Shown: positions 33,607 through 46,312 of the stretch, one piece after another
Layout: every line of letters begins with the position of its first letter
Numbering within the stretch: the stretch's first letter is position 1
From: Cylicocyclus nassatus
Taxonomy: Eukaryota; Nematoda; Chromadorea; Rhabditida; Strongylidae
DNA length: 64,000 nt
NCBI GenBank assembly: GCA_958299035.1
Contig: CATQJL010000316.1
Span: 45,567,585 to 45,631,584, forward strand
Direction: 5' to 3'
Program-made: the position numbers and the translations under genes
Notes under the pieces: model-generated
What the model was told of the DNA's origin: nothing
Databases searched by the model: none
The model's input: the letters and a program-made list of their open reading frames with translations, nothing else

Positions 33607-34320
33607 TCCTACTATAATAACGTGCTAAGGCCGTCTGTTTTTTTTGTGTGTCTGTCTGTGTGTCTGTGTGAAAATCTGTCTGTCACGAAATTCATAGAGG
33701 AAGCTGCAACCAAGCTATCGGGCTGCAATTTCGCATAGCATACCGTGCCAGCGTGTAGGTCCACCACGCACAAGGACGAGCCGGTACGATAAGCGGGTCC
33801 CTCAAAATTTGCGCGTCAAACGGGTCCACGCGCCTTTTGGCACGCAAAACTGGGTCGATAATTCGACTTTTGCAAAGTTATGATTTGCCTGGAAAGTAAT
33901 TCTGCGCGCCATGAATTCTAGCCCAAAAGTGCTCAAAAAGTTTGCTTTTTTGCAAAAACAGCGCCAAAAAGTGATGAAAGCGTAGTCAGTCGATTTGGCA
34001 AGGTTTTATTTAAAAAAATTGAAAAGATTTTTGCACTGAAATGAAGCCCAAGGTGACTATTATCCTTATGACGATTATCAAACTAAAATAAGTTCAGTAA
34101 TCCGCTCAAATTCGCATTTACTTCCTTGCAACAAAGTTTTTTTTCTCTCAAAATTACCGATCTTACATGGATATGCTTCATGAATGAACAGTTGTTTACG
34201 ATTCATTTGTGATGCTCAGCATCGCGTGGTGAGTTTCAAAGCCATTCTCAAGCGAACATGAGAAAGGCTTACGGATAGAGAGCCAGTGCGAACCTCCGCG
34301 AAGCGGAGGTGACGCACTGA
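33607..34320 (+). mobile_element. Helitron-like element, second family
   Basis: A|TCCTACTATAATAACGTGC at left, then a CTGTCTGTGTG microsatellite; at the right a CCTCCGC-GAA-GCGGAGG hairpin, 8 nt, and CTGA|T. This meets Helitron rules (TC, CTRR, hairpin, A-T site). Its interior is unlike the 8.41-kb family. No Rep/helicase coding. Confidence 0.68.
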
Positions 34321-34329
34321 TTTTCAAAA

Positions 34330-34977
34330 AACATGCTTAAGTACGCTACATGTGTGTTTTCAAAGAAATGCATATATCCCTTGAATCCTGGCCAGGAAAG
34401 TGAATGCAATGAACTTTGAGCTTCAATCAATTGTGGATATTTTAAGTATTGAAAAATTCTAAAAATGGAAGCTAGAATCATGCTGGAGCCTAATTTGCAT
34501 GAAAGAACCTTTCAAAAAATAAGCTAAATCTTTCTCAGAAAATAGGTTGATAGAGAAAAGTTACGCGGAAAAAAGTCCTAGAAAAACACGCATCAATTTT
34601 GCAGTCACATGATAGCTCAATTATCATAATACGTTTTTATGTTCTGAAAACACTGGAGATAACTTTGCAACAGCAGAATCATGGATTCTATTCGAGCAGC
34701 TAAATCAAATTAGAAGAACCGTTAGAAAAGCTGAAATTTGCTATAGAAGCAGGAGGGACCACCGTATCTTTTTGAGAAGATCAGCTTAGACTAATGAGTC
34801 CCTAGACGAAAACAGCATAACACATGTAAGCGGGTGTTTTGAGAGAATACGTGGAATGTATTTTTATAGTCCCACGCATCATGTGTACCAATGGTTTATT
34901 CTGCTTTAGAAAAACTACTAGCCATAAGAATTTTAATTCGACGTAATGCATGTCAAAACATCGTTTTATGGCAGAAT
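34330..34977. other. no recognised feature
   Basis: AT-rich spacer before the hAT-type foldback. Confidence 0.4.
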
Positions 34978-34985
34978 ATCGTAGC

Positions 34986-37117
34986 CAGAGGTGCGATAGG
35001 GGGAGCCGGGTCCCCCAAAAGTGAAGGTGGTCCCTGCTACCACTGGCTGCCAAAAGTGAAGGTGGTAGTGCCGGACACTCACCTCCCAAAAATGTCGACC
35101 AGTGGTGGGGGTAGAGAGGGGGGGGGGGCACAGGACGGACTTTGAACTGGATTTTTTGGGTTTTTTTTTGGTTTCGGTTTTTTTTCGAACTTTTGGGTAT
35201 TGATTTTTTTGCTGAAACTGAAAAAAAGGAAATTAAGCAAAACGAACGCAAAAGAAAGTATTGAGAGCATATTCTATGTACTTTATTTTTAGGAAATCGC
35301 CGTCGCCTTCTGCGAGAACTGGAGGTCATCACCGGCATGGACGCATATACGCCTCAGCACTTTCTACGATAGAGCAAAGCTTCATGATGTTCGGACAACT
35401 GAAGAGCTCTAACCCAACGGTCCTCTTTAGGGCCAATAACTGCGACCCAACGGCCCTCTTTACGGCCACAGATACGATGAACACAGCGGCATAAATATTC
35501 GAAATAAACGTGTCAATGAAATGGTGTATTTTGAAGTGTAACTTAACGACACTCTACAGATTTTATTAAGTAAATTTAGTTATGTCGTACTGCGAAGAAA
35601 GTAGGTCGATCCAGGAAGTATTTGCCGAGAACCAGAATTTTGAATGAAAGAATAACCAGAAATCATGCAAAATTGCCACTGTTATAAACCAAGTGGTTGA
35701 AGATGTCAGCAACGCGACTTCATAGGTTTTAAAGGGTAAGTGTTGCTCTAACAGATAGTGAAAGAATCGGGTCGATTTGAGCAGTGGTCGCTGAGAACGA
35801 GAATTTTGAAAAATTAGGCAATTTTAGGCTAATTTTTGACTGCTGACATTTGAACTCCTAAAACTCTTGATTGTGAAGATGTGTGATGTTGCGACTTCAT
35901 AGGTTTTCTAGGGTAAGGTTTGCCCTACCAGAATATATCTTACCCGTACCAATTCATCAAAACACCGCCGAGATCCAGGCTCTTGAAAAAGCAGGTAAAA
36001 AACAGCTTTTTGAACTTCAACAGCTCGTAACTTCTCCAGAACTGCATGAATCATGTTGCGACGTCATAGGTTGAATTCTTCTTATCAAGAGCTTTCAGAA
36101 GATATATAATATGTGGGGGTTTCGCGCCTCTTACGGCATATGCCCGGGGGGGGGGAGACTTTTTAGGCCAAAGTCTCCCCTGGCGGCCTCCAGCCAATAC
36201 ATTAGAATGGGCGAGGGGGAGACTTTGGCCTAAAAAGTCTCCCCCCCCCGGTCATACGTCGAAGAAGGCCCCAAACCCCCATATATCATATATCATCTGA
36301 AAGCCCTTGATGAGAGGAATCTAACCTATGAAGTCGCAACATGATTCATGCAGTTCTGGAGAAGTTACGAGCTGTTGAAGTTCAAAAAGCTGTTTTTTAC
36401 CTGCTTTTTCAAGAGCCTGGATCTCGGCGGTGCTTTGATGAATTGGTACGGGTAAGATATATTCTAGTAGGGCAAACCTTACCCTAGAAAACCTATGAAG
36501 TCGCAGTTGCTGACATCTTCAACCACTTGGTTTATAACAGTGGCAATTTTGCATGATTTCTGGTTATTTTTTCATTCAAAATTCTGGTTCTCGGCAAATA
36601 CTTCCTGGATCGACCTACTTTCTTCGCAGTACGACATAACTAAATTTACTTAATAAAATCTGTAGAGTGTCGTTGAGTTTCACTTCAAAATACACCATTT
36701 CATTGATTGATTGATTCATTTTCCATTTCGTTTATTTCGAATATTTATGCCGCTGTGTTCATCGTATCTGTGGCCCTAAAAAGGGCCGTTGGGTCAATTG
36801 TTGGCCCTAAAAAGGACCGTTTGGTCACAGCTTTTTAAATCGAAATTCGTCCCGAAGCTATCTTCTCCGATTTCGTGGAAAGGCGGAAAAGTGGATGCGT
36901 CCATGGCGGTGATGGCCTTCGCTTCCGATGGGTGACGGCGAGTTCCTAAAACTGCAATATATATGTATGTGCCTTCAATAATCCCTTTTGCGTTTGTTTT
37001 ACTTATTTTCCTTCTTTATATTCAACAAAAATTTTTTCGCAAAAGTGAAGGTGGTCACTCTGTATCAGCTCAAAAGTGAAGGTAGGGGGAGACTTGGCTC
37101 CCCCTATCGCACCTCTG
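34986..37117. mobile_element. hAT-type foldback element, 2.13 kb
   Basis: CAGAGGTGCGATAGGGGGAG at left and CTCCCCCTATCGCACCTCTG at right, flanked by a perfect 8-bp duplication ATCGTAGC (34978-34985, 37118-37125). A CAG-GGTG end plus 8-bp duplication is the hAT signature. The interior is one giant palindrome: 35.48-36.13 kb mirrors 36.27-36.77 kb (for example CAACCACTTGGTTTATAACA), folding around a centre made of GGGGGAGACTTTTTAGGCC and its inverse. No transposase is encoded. Confidence 0.85.
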
Positions 37118-37125
37118 ATCGTAGC

Positions 37126-38050
37126 CCTACTAAGAAGATGGGAAACAGCATGACGAGACAAATAGCAGCTGAAAAAATTAATGCACTTGCGCGGATTATT
37201 AGACCTAAAAAGGCCGAAGACGAGAGAAAGGCTGAAGTCAGAAGAGTAAATTTAAAAAAATGTCTTATTCGGCAAATTGTTGCTTCGTCTAATGGTGAAA
37301 CGCTAGAGTAAAATTGTACACCAGGGCACAGATGTAAGTAGTACAGGAATTGACACATAAAAAGTCTTCGACATTTTTATGCACTAGGAAATATTTTAAA
37401 GTCAAATTTGTAGTTTTTTAACATTTTTTGAATCGTAGTTACCAGAATTCTAAATGCTCTGTTCTGTAGAATGAAATTGCGGAAGCGAGGTAATTTTTGA
37501 AAGCTTTGATACATCCCCACATTAACTAGACTTCTATGGTTTCAGAAAAGTGCAATATATGCAGTGCAATGAATTAAAAGTTCTTTTGCACATTTGTTTG
37601 TTTCGTTTTCAAACAATCATAAATTCTTATGTTCTCAAAGGATTTTCCTTTGATTTGGATTTGTTGGATACAGAAAATTAAGCACTTTCCAACAACGTGC
37701 GAAAAAAATAGATTGCAGAGATAGAAGCTGTGGAAGAATTGCTCATATTTTGATTTTCTTCCGGGTGAGGCTGCCAAAAACCTAAATCGTGCACTAAAAT
37801 TCGGAACAATTGGTATCATAGGTTCTATGACCTGCTCCTTCTATCTGAGCAAAATGTGTATTAATAAGCTTTTTTCAAAAGATTTTCGAGCAAGCAGTAC
37901 GAAACGGCAATTTTGATATTTTTTGTATTTTTTCAAGAATTGTAGCTTTTGATAGACGTTCGGTATCGCAAAACTTCAGATTTTCTCCTTCAAATAATTC
38001 CCAGATTATGCAAATCTTCAAGAACATAAGAAGTTATGAATTTTTGAATA
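37126..38050. other. no recognised feature
   Basis: AT-rich; the lysine-rich frame at 37140-37311 starts inside the hAT right end and is not supported as a gene. Confidence 0.4.
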
Positions 38051-38726
38051 TACAGAGTGTCCCAAAAAGATGTGCACACTGTTTGATCGTTAATAACTCT
38101 CTTGCTTTCACATCTTTGCCGAGCTTGGAGTACCATTTTGTAGAGCGAGGATAAACTTAGATTTACAGTATGGAGCGAATCACTAATCACTCTTGACTGT
38201 AGGATTACGGTATCAACTTTCAGCACACGGCGTCACTGTAGGATAGGCCTTTTGATTGAATAATTTCAAAAAAAATCTGAAAATTTGTGTAGCAAGGTTT
38301 TCAGGCAAGCTGATTAAACTACATAACTTTCCACCAGTTTTTCGAGCTTTCTTGATGGCGTGTACACATTTCCGACGAATATTGGGACAGTTATTACACT
38401 AGATCTGAAATAACTCATGAAAGAAGCACTGTCCTGACGTGCCATTTTCATATTTAAAATCAGCAGCTTCGATTAACCCAATTCAAGAGTTTCTGGCTTG
38501 TTTGGCTTTTTTTTCTGGGGCAAAAAACCGCTTTTAATGGCTCAAAATCCTCCTCAAAGTTGCTACCGTCCTACAGTAATGAAGAGCGGCTGATAAATCG
38601 CTCCATACTGTAAATCTAAGTTTAACCTCGCTCTAACGAATGGTACCTCAAGCTTGGCGAAAGACATGAAATCAAGGGAGTTATTAACGATCAAACAGTG
38701 TGCACATCTTTTTGGGACACCCTGTA
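38051..38726. mobile_element. mariner-type MITE
   Basis: TA|CAGAGTGTCCCAAAAAGATG at left and CATCTTTTTGGGACACCCTG|TA at right, arms of about 135 bp (ending in GGAGCGA blocks). The (A)CAGGGTGTCCC end and TA duplication are standard for mariner-derived MITEs. Confidence 0.85.
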
Positions 38727-38814
38727 GTGCAAACGAACTATCGGTTCAACATAATATGTACTAGTTGGCTATATTACCTTGTTGAGGATCACGAGAACTC
38801 ACTGACTTTAACAT

Positions 38815-39290
38815 ATGAAACTAAATGCCTTTTTGTATGTCTTTACGTCTTTGTGCATGTATATGTGTAGATATCTATGTTTGTACGTATGTCATACTTT
38901 CTCTATTTATCGAACTGTACCAAACTTTGCACGCATATGCTTCGGGCGGGCAGGCTTTTTGCTACCAATCGGTATCGTTTTTATCCATTTTTCGCAGTTT
39001 CGTGCTACAGGGTTGTAAATCGGCCGAGGGGTAAATACGTTGAAAGTAGTAATCTGAGAAAAATCCCGCAATTATGGCTTTCATCGATTTTTACAAAGCT
39101 TGGATGAGGAACTGGGAGCTGGTACAGAGGGATAAGTGAGCAAGCTATAACGAAAACATAGTGAGGGGGCGGGAAAGTGGCATATAAAAGTGGGACAGGG
39201 GCAGTAGAATGTTGTTACAGAAGCAAAGATGGACCTTTCTTATACTGTGTTGACAGGGCCTGGAGGAACCGGGTATGCCAGCTATGCAGA
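38815..39290 (+). mobile_element. diverged Helitron-like remnant
   Basis: A TGTATGT microsatellite, ACTGTACCAAACTTTGCACG, a CTGGTACAGAGGGATAAG block and a final GGAGGAACCGGGTATGCCAG mirror the order of the 8.41-kb family. The terminal CTRR is degraded (CTAT). Confidence 0.5.
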
Positions 39291-42200
39291 GTAAAACATA
39301 TCTAAGAAATCGCCTCTAACAGAGGCTTGTACAGACTCTTGTGCAAGGAAGTCTTACATAGGCATTACACCGCCTAACATCATTGATAATTGTCAATTTT
39401 GAAGCAATTACCTCGACGGTCTGCCTCTGTCTCGACGGCGGTTAAAGCTAAGGGGAAATAACGGTAGCAACTTTTCTTGCTCATTATCTCAGTTGATTAC
39501 AATATGATCCGTCTACACGGTATAGTGCACAACTAACATAATAGCAATACATTTTGGTTTATTATACCACTGCTTGTTTTTTGACAGCCTTAGTTCAAGT
39601 AAAACTGATATTGTCGGAATACTGAAGGATGCGACCACTTACACCTAGAAAATTGCTTCCAAACAGGTTTTGCCTCGCCTTGCAGTTCTTGCCTTTCTCA
39701 TTGCGGATGATATTTGAAAAACAGTCTTTTAAAAGCATCCATGTAAGTGTAAACAAGTAGCGACCTTGAATAACATCGAATAACTCTGCATTTAAAGTTT
39801 CAAGAGCAGCACTGTCAGCTTAGCTAATCCAGTTAGGCGCACTTTTACGTTCAGCTCACCGCCTTATGGTTTGTCTACTGATAGATCATAATGCATAAGT
39901 AGATGCAGTCAACAGTCAACAGAACATAGTTTTACTGATTTGGAATAAATTTACGCTTCGCTTGCCACCTTTGTCTCCTGTTTCCCTGGCTTCAATGGCA
40001 GCGACAACGTCAGCATCCAGTCCATAATTTGATTGCTTCATAGTCACAAAACTATAGCCAACAAACAATTTCTTTGCGCCAATTTTGAATAAATTTGATT
40101 CACAACTCCTGTTAACATGCTGTGTGCTCATGATTAGCGATAGACAGGCCTCCGCTTGAGGGCGACATGTCAGGCTGGAATTTGTCATAGCGTTAGAGAG
40201 CAAAGGGATATCGCAATTCCTAAAATGGACATATGTAAACCTTTCACGATTGACGTGCCCAACACAATATTACAAATGCGCGGTTCATAGCAAATTCAGC
40301 ATTTAGTAGTTCACAATCAACTCATTTACAGCGCGCAGACAACAATATTATACCAAATTCGGTATAAACAATCAGGGCAACGAACGTGTAGTTTTTTGTT
40401 AACTGGATCCCAACTTCACAGGAAAAGCTGTCATCCCTCCTGCCAGCGTAAAAGGTCAACATGTCATGTCTGCCATGCCGTTCGCTTTTTGCGCGGAATG
40501 TAACGCTGTTGCGTCCACCAAAGACAATTCATCACTTGAAAAAATATGAGAACAAAGCGGCGAATGCATGAGAAAAAAGGACCACGCCAGTGCGGCTCTG
40601 GGCAGACGGATCAGCGTGTTTCACTTAGTTCCTTAATTAAATAACCCATTTCCAACTCAATTCAAAAATGACCTTTATAACCATGTTATCTTGTTTGATA
40701 AACTTAGTAGGTTTGCCCAGGATAGAGGACTGCGCTAGGGTTCCATCATCTGAGTGGCGAATCAGGCGGCATCGTGGTACTTTGAGCTATCATTTGGATT
40801 TTTTCCTAGTGCATGGTAAAAACAGCTCAAAAAGGGAAGTACTTTAATTTTTTTCAGAAAGCGATCAAGATATTTGTTTATTTGATTTTCAGTATTATAC
40901 ACAGGGTGCAGCGGAAAAAGGATTTCAAAGAAATACAAACAAATATAACATCAGCTTCCTAGGATCGAGAAAGAGATATAAAGCACTGATGGTTCAAACA
41001 CTGTGTTAGTGTTTGCTGAAGATGAAAAAAAGCGATGTGGTATACGCATACACGTTAAAGAACGGAACTCTTAACCAGGGCAAATGAAAATGTGTCAGTA
41101 ACTGGCCTCTGCAACTAGAAATCCTGCCAAATTCAAGAATGAAAAGAATGTACCTATTTATGTTTGAGTGCCAGCAGGTACGGGAATAATGAAACTGACT
41201 AAAACCCCTATTCAAGTCGATACGTCGATATTTTGATAATCTTTTGAACACTGCTCTATGAAAACAGCTGAACTGCTTCTGATTCAACTCTAATGTTAGG
41301 TATCTCACCGGAAATGACTTCAAAAGTAAAAACATGCCGATCCTAATACAGGGGGATAGACAGTTCTCAGAGAATCCATGAAAATTTTTTTTAGCTAAAA
41401 CCACGACTTTATGTGAGCTCCTTGGAAAAATGGTTCTGGAGCACGGGAAAGTATCACGGAACATAATAAACTGTGAGAAAACTATGTGAGGGTATGGAAG
41501 CCTGAAATTGCGTGTGACACTGCAAAGAGGAAAAACGCTCAGGGCACGGCACAGGTGGCTTAGCAAGCAAGCTGGATATCGTTTCTGGGGAAAAAACAAA
41601 GGGGATATCGTTTTTGCGGAAGAGCATAGCGTTGTCTTTTGATCTGCGGCCGCCACGCTGCCGGCATGCCGCCGGCAAACAAACAAAAGGTTTGTTTACA
41701 GCGAAGTGAAGATGAAATGACACCAAAATAGGTGTGTAGATGGGCAATGGGGAGTTAGGACTAAGTATGAAAAATTATGAAAAAATTATGTGAAGGCATG
41801 CTCAACTTTTTTCGGAGTTAGGTGGCTTTCAAGCCACCTGGATAGCCACCTGAGGTGGCTTAGAAAAGAAAAAGTCATAAATTTTTTCTCCCTCACATAA
41901 TTTTTCTACTTTCTTTACATAATTTTCATCTACATCCCAAACCCTACAAACTGGTTCTTAAACCGCCTCAAACCCCCTTCTCCCCGCTTAGTTATAGCCC
42001 CTTGAAAATTTTGAGCGGCGGCGGAAAGGCTGCTTTAGGCGCGTATTGCTGCACGATGGATACATCATGCCGCCAATCCGGAGAATATGAATAGCATCGC
42101 GTGTGTTCGATGATTCTTTTTCGTTTTTTTTTCTGCTGTTGCTTTATTCCGTTCTTATGGTATTTTCTCTTCGGATATCTCGTGGCGGATGTCGTAATTT

Positions 42201-42460
42201 CGTTGAAGTCATAGGGGACTTCATTTTTTGCAGTGGGACGCCACCTCGTGCCGAGCCCTTGTCTAGGGTCAAAGGGGACTTCGTAAAAATTCGCAAAAGT
42301 CAAAGGGGACTTCGTTTTTTGCATTTTCAACTAGCCAACTCGTGCCGAGCCCTGAAAACGCTTTGTTCAAATCCACAGGCAGGTAACGATATGACTTCAA
42401 ATCCGTGTTTTTGGAGAATAAGAGCAAAGTATATAGTTTTTATATTAGGGGTTGTAACAT
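39291..42460. other. intergenic, weak features only
   Basis: A 226-codon frame at 41006-41686 (minus) looks compositionally random. Short GGTGGCTT inverted repeats occur near 41.83-41.86 kb and a duplicated GGGGACTTCGT block near 42.25-42.32 kb. A frame around 39.95-40.06 kb (minus, YGLDADVVAAIEARETGD) looks protein-like but I found no exon partner. Confidence 0.35.
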
Positions 42461-42529
42461 AAGTTTTGACACACTCTCCTTTTTAAGTCCTGCAGTTCAC
42501 TTTTTCCACATGGGCCCAGGATAACCGAG

Positions 42530-42790
42530 GAGGAAATTCAGAAACGATACATATGAGTGTGTAGTGTGCAATTTTTATGAGCGAGTTGGAGACTCGTGGG
42601 ATTTTTTTTTTGAAGAGAAGTATGAATTATTCGCAATGAGCCTTCAGTACGACTCAGATTTTGGATGCAAACTAACAGTGGGCGAAGTTGGTGCGTATTT
42701 TGCCAACCATCTTGTAGAGATTGCTTTGCTCTATCGAATGGTATCGTGGACCCCTACTGAAAAAGTAGTATGACTTATCGCCGTAAGAAA
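42530..42790. mobile_element. half of a mariner-type MITE
   Basis: ACGATACATATGAGTGT, GCGAGTTGGAGACTC and GCTCTATCGAATGGTATC are the inverse of blocks at 16.03-16.31 kb. One arm only. Confidence 0.6.
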
Positions 42791-43231
42791 TAATAGTGTC
42801 TACTTTTAGACTTTTCCTAATTTTTCAAACTTTTTTTCTGATGTTTACTACCAAGTAAGATTTTATTTTGACACTCCTCCTATCTTTTGCCAAAAACCGA
42901 TTTAGCAGGAAAGGGCGCTTCAATTGAACCTTTTGAAGAGAACAGATGGCAAATAAAGTACGAAGTGTCAAAGACAAATTCGTTTCCCAGGTGTTCATTT
43001 GCAATCCTCGTGCCGAATCTTGACATTAAAGTCAACAAGGGCGAAACATTTACTGATCGTTGCAATCGACGGCCACACTATGCTAGAGGTCACACTTGGA
43101 AAACTTCAAATAGTTTATTTTTTGAACCAGCCTTGTTCGAATGACGTATAAAAATTTTTAATAACCAAAGGTTAGATTCGTCTGAACACTCGAGAGAATG
43201 GAAGAAATAAAGGGGAAGAATCAATACAATG

Positions 43232-46200
43232 TTAGTGTCTTTCCGCAATATTGTACAACCACATCTTCGAATAAGCTGTGAAATAGACGTCTAGCTCATT
43301 TACAGGTCTCGTGAGTGTGAGAAGCTTCATCGCTCTTTTCTTGGATGACCATCTGAGCAGCAGCAACAGTATCAGAGGCGCAATCATGGTGTAATATGGC
43401 ACAATCTGGATCAACGAACTTTTTCCATGTTATTTTTAAAAACGTCTCTAGTACTCACATAAACAGCTGCAAATAATGTTCGATATGTTACTAGCGAAAG
43501 GCTATCTTCGAACGTTGTGAGAACAGCCGTACTGGTAATAAATATCGAGTGGCAGATGGCTTGAAACAATGTCAAAGGTAAGACCAGGCGGATAACATCG
43601 ATATTCTCCTGGAGTTGGTATGAGGACTGTAGATCAAAGTACTTTCTATAATGAGCAATTCGATTGTGGTGGGGAAATTTTGCAATGGATCGTACCGCTT
43701 AAAAGCGAGCTCGTTGAAGTAAATCACCAGAATAGTAGACATCAAAGCGAAGAAGTCCACCCCACAAAGAATAAAAGAAGAGATTCTTATTCTGAACGCT
43801 GTGTCGATTGTGCCAACTGAACAGTACGCAACTTTCGTGTGCAGGTTCATCTGCATCAGTGACCAAATGGAAACTGCGGTTCCAACAATCATCTAAAAAA
43901 AGATCAATCGTAAGATTATTTCCATTTGCGGGCTTGACTCTAAAATGTGCACAACTTTGATATTGATTAACTGTTGCTGCATCATAGAAATAATATGCAC
44001 CTTATGAAAGGTGAAGTTGAAGGAGATTATTTCATTACCATCCCCTCACAAGGGAAGTATCCGAGGTCATCATGGCTTTCCACATAAAATGTACATGTAA
44101 ATTAATGCCTCAAAATGATTTTATACATAGCTATCTGCAAAGCTATTTTGTGAAGCAAGTTAGAACGTTCATCGATGACATTGCACTGTTCCAGAAGGTC
44201 AAAAACGGCTTTTTGTTATTTTCTTGTTATTTTGTCTATCAGGTCCGAAACAATTGGTAGGAATACAATGGTACTTACAAGGGAGCCGATTAGTCGAAAA
44301 CGCTTTTCCTGTTGAGTTCTATATCATCACTTTGAAGAGTATCAAACGCTGATTTGGGACCTGATTTCACTATCTGCCAAGCGCCTCTGCATGCCGACTT
44401 ATGAATGTTTTTTTGGTGCAGAAAAAACGCATAGCTCAGGTGAAATTAAATGTTACGATCTCTAGCCGTAGCGTTTTCTTTCGAGTTCATATTTCAGATG
44501 GGATAAGCATCGCGACGAATCAAATCTTTAGTCTATTGCATTGTGCGTTGAACTTGAGTGGCGAGTCATAAGACAGAAAGCATGCAGAAAATGGACTAAT
44601 CTGACTTACACAGCTTCCAGTTATAGTAAATCCCGTCATCGAACTTGAAGTCTCATAGTGATGCCTCTTTGACAATGCTATGGCACGTTCAACAGCTAAG
44701 CCGACCTGGAATAGTCATTGTTTGGTTAGGTCCACGGAAATGTGATACAGACTGCCAAGTATGTGATACAACTGCCAAGTAATTTCAGCAGAGAACTTAC
44801 AGAGAATAAATTTCGTAAAGTAAGTACTTGAAATGAAGCAAATTTCACCTGAAGAACTGCAGTTGAAGTGACACAAATTGCTGCCGGAAAACGAAGACCA
44901 AAGCAGAGAGCTGATGAAATGGCAGCATCACATGGATTTGCATACATCACGTAACGCGCAACTTGTATAGTCTGCAATTTTGAAAATTTTATGGAGTTGT
45001 TTATTTTGCTATAGTGGACAATTAAAAAACAATAGTGATCCACAAGATCTGTTAATACTTGATGAAGGTAAGGACTACATAAAACTGCAGGAGGAGCCAA
45101 AAAAGCTCGAAAGTGATTAGAAAAGCGCGATATAACAAGCTCTTTTTTAATGGCTTGGCTTTGTGTTTTCTCAAGTTCAAAAAATAATAAAGCAATGGCG
45201 CTTACCTGCAGCGTGGCCACACATAGCGAATGCGCGAAGTAAAAAAGTAGCAGTGAGATTATTAGAATCTGAAATCACTGTAAATATAACTGATTTCGCA
45301 TACAGCTGAGGTAATGTATGTGTAGAATAGATCTTTGTTATAATAGAAATTTTTTTAAAGGGATTGTATGGCTTTCTACTAAGCCGTCTTTCTTGCCATA
45401 AAATGTCGTCTTACTGCGTCACCATGCCACTTTTTTACCTTTATGCAACACACATCTCCACTTCCCAAACTAATTTCTTTGTGTCGGAGCCTTTGGAGTA
45501 AATTGGGACAGTCTTCGCTTACTACAACGCAACATTCACCGAAATCCAGGCGTTAATCAAAGAAAAAAGTCCGTTTCAACTTTGCTTACAGGACGCACAA
45601 CTGCTATTTTTATTCACGAAGATTTAGTCAAATTTTTGACTTTTTCATTGAGATCAAACATATACCAAAGACATGCAAGTATTCAAAATATGGGGAGATG
45701 CTTGTCGAAATGTAATCTAATTCAGTGAACAAGAGGATATCCGTTCACAGTCAAAACAGAAGCTTATTTCTTATAGCTCGACAACTACACCATTAGAACC
45801 CTAAGCTCTTGAGAGGTTATGTAGTGAACAGCATAGATATGCAAAGATCCTGCTGCACAACCTCCCAGATTTTTGTTAAAGAATTTTCTTCAAAGCGAAT
45901 ATTTTAGGGAAGCGCTATATACTGAAAATTCCTATTGTCATCCTACGGTAAAGAAAACCGATCGGTGATTCGCTGATGTGTGAATTTAGAATGTAACCAA
46001 GCTCTACAAGATAATGGCAGGGAAAGATATGAGAACAAGACAGATGGAATCAACACTGCATTTTTTAAGACATTCTACACGCGCAGGCACCAAAACCGTC
46101 TTTATTCGTAGGTCTCAAGTAAAAGTATTTAATCTCAATAGAACTTACCCTGCAATTCACATGAAAATGCAGATTCATGCATCTTCTAGCAGCTATGACC

Positions 46201-46298
46201 GATATGACAGCAGAGCATGCTGCCGCAATGCCTTGAGAAGATATGACCATCAAAAAGCCATTGCTGGCGATGAGAGGTTTGAAGTCCATGCAAGACAT
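43232..46298 (-). CDS. Sra/Srab-type seven-transmembrane chemoreceptor (gene 2, intact)
   Basis: Predicted 329-residue receptor in seven exons: 46149-46298 (MSCMDFKPLI.., TM1, FHVNCR), 45206-45268 (TM2, ILIISLLLFYFAHSLC..), 44849-44971 (TM3, MYANPCDAAISS, CFGLRFP), 44610-44705 (VGLAVERAIALSKRHHYE, TM4), 43696-43892 (TM5), 43459-43645 (KYFDLQSSYQLQENIDVIR, TM6), 43232-43405 (VPYYTMIAPLILLL, TM7, then ELDVYFTAYSKMW). Every junction is GT..AG; introns are 880, 234, 143, 717, 50 and 53 nt, and phases join in frame. The ERA..HYE box after TM3, YQ..EN before TM6 and the acidic YF..Y..MW tail match the Sra/Srab group. Start chosen because the homologous ATG of gene 1 also follows an acceptor by 2-3 nt. 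Choice between Sra and Srab is uncertain. Confidence 0.85.
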
Positions 46299-46312
46299 AT
46301 TCTGCAATAAGG
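46299..46312 (-). promoter_or_regulatory. putative spliced-leader acceptor of receptor gene 2
   Basis: Minus strand CCTTATTGCAG|AAT precedes the ATG at 46298. An upstream cis exon cannot be excluded. Confidence 0.5.

Noticed and set aside
39916..40203. Possible calponin-like exon (YGLDADVVAAIEARETGD)
   Set aside because: Resemblance to YGLSAEV-type N-termini is slight; no convincing donor or neighbouring exon.
41006..41686. 226-codon minus-strand open frame
   Set aside because: No domain, no splice or start context, and a residue composition (many Phe, Ser, His, Arg) like translated random AT-rich DNA.
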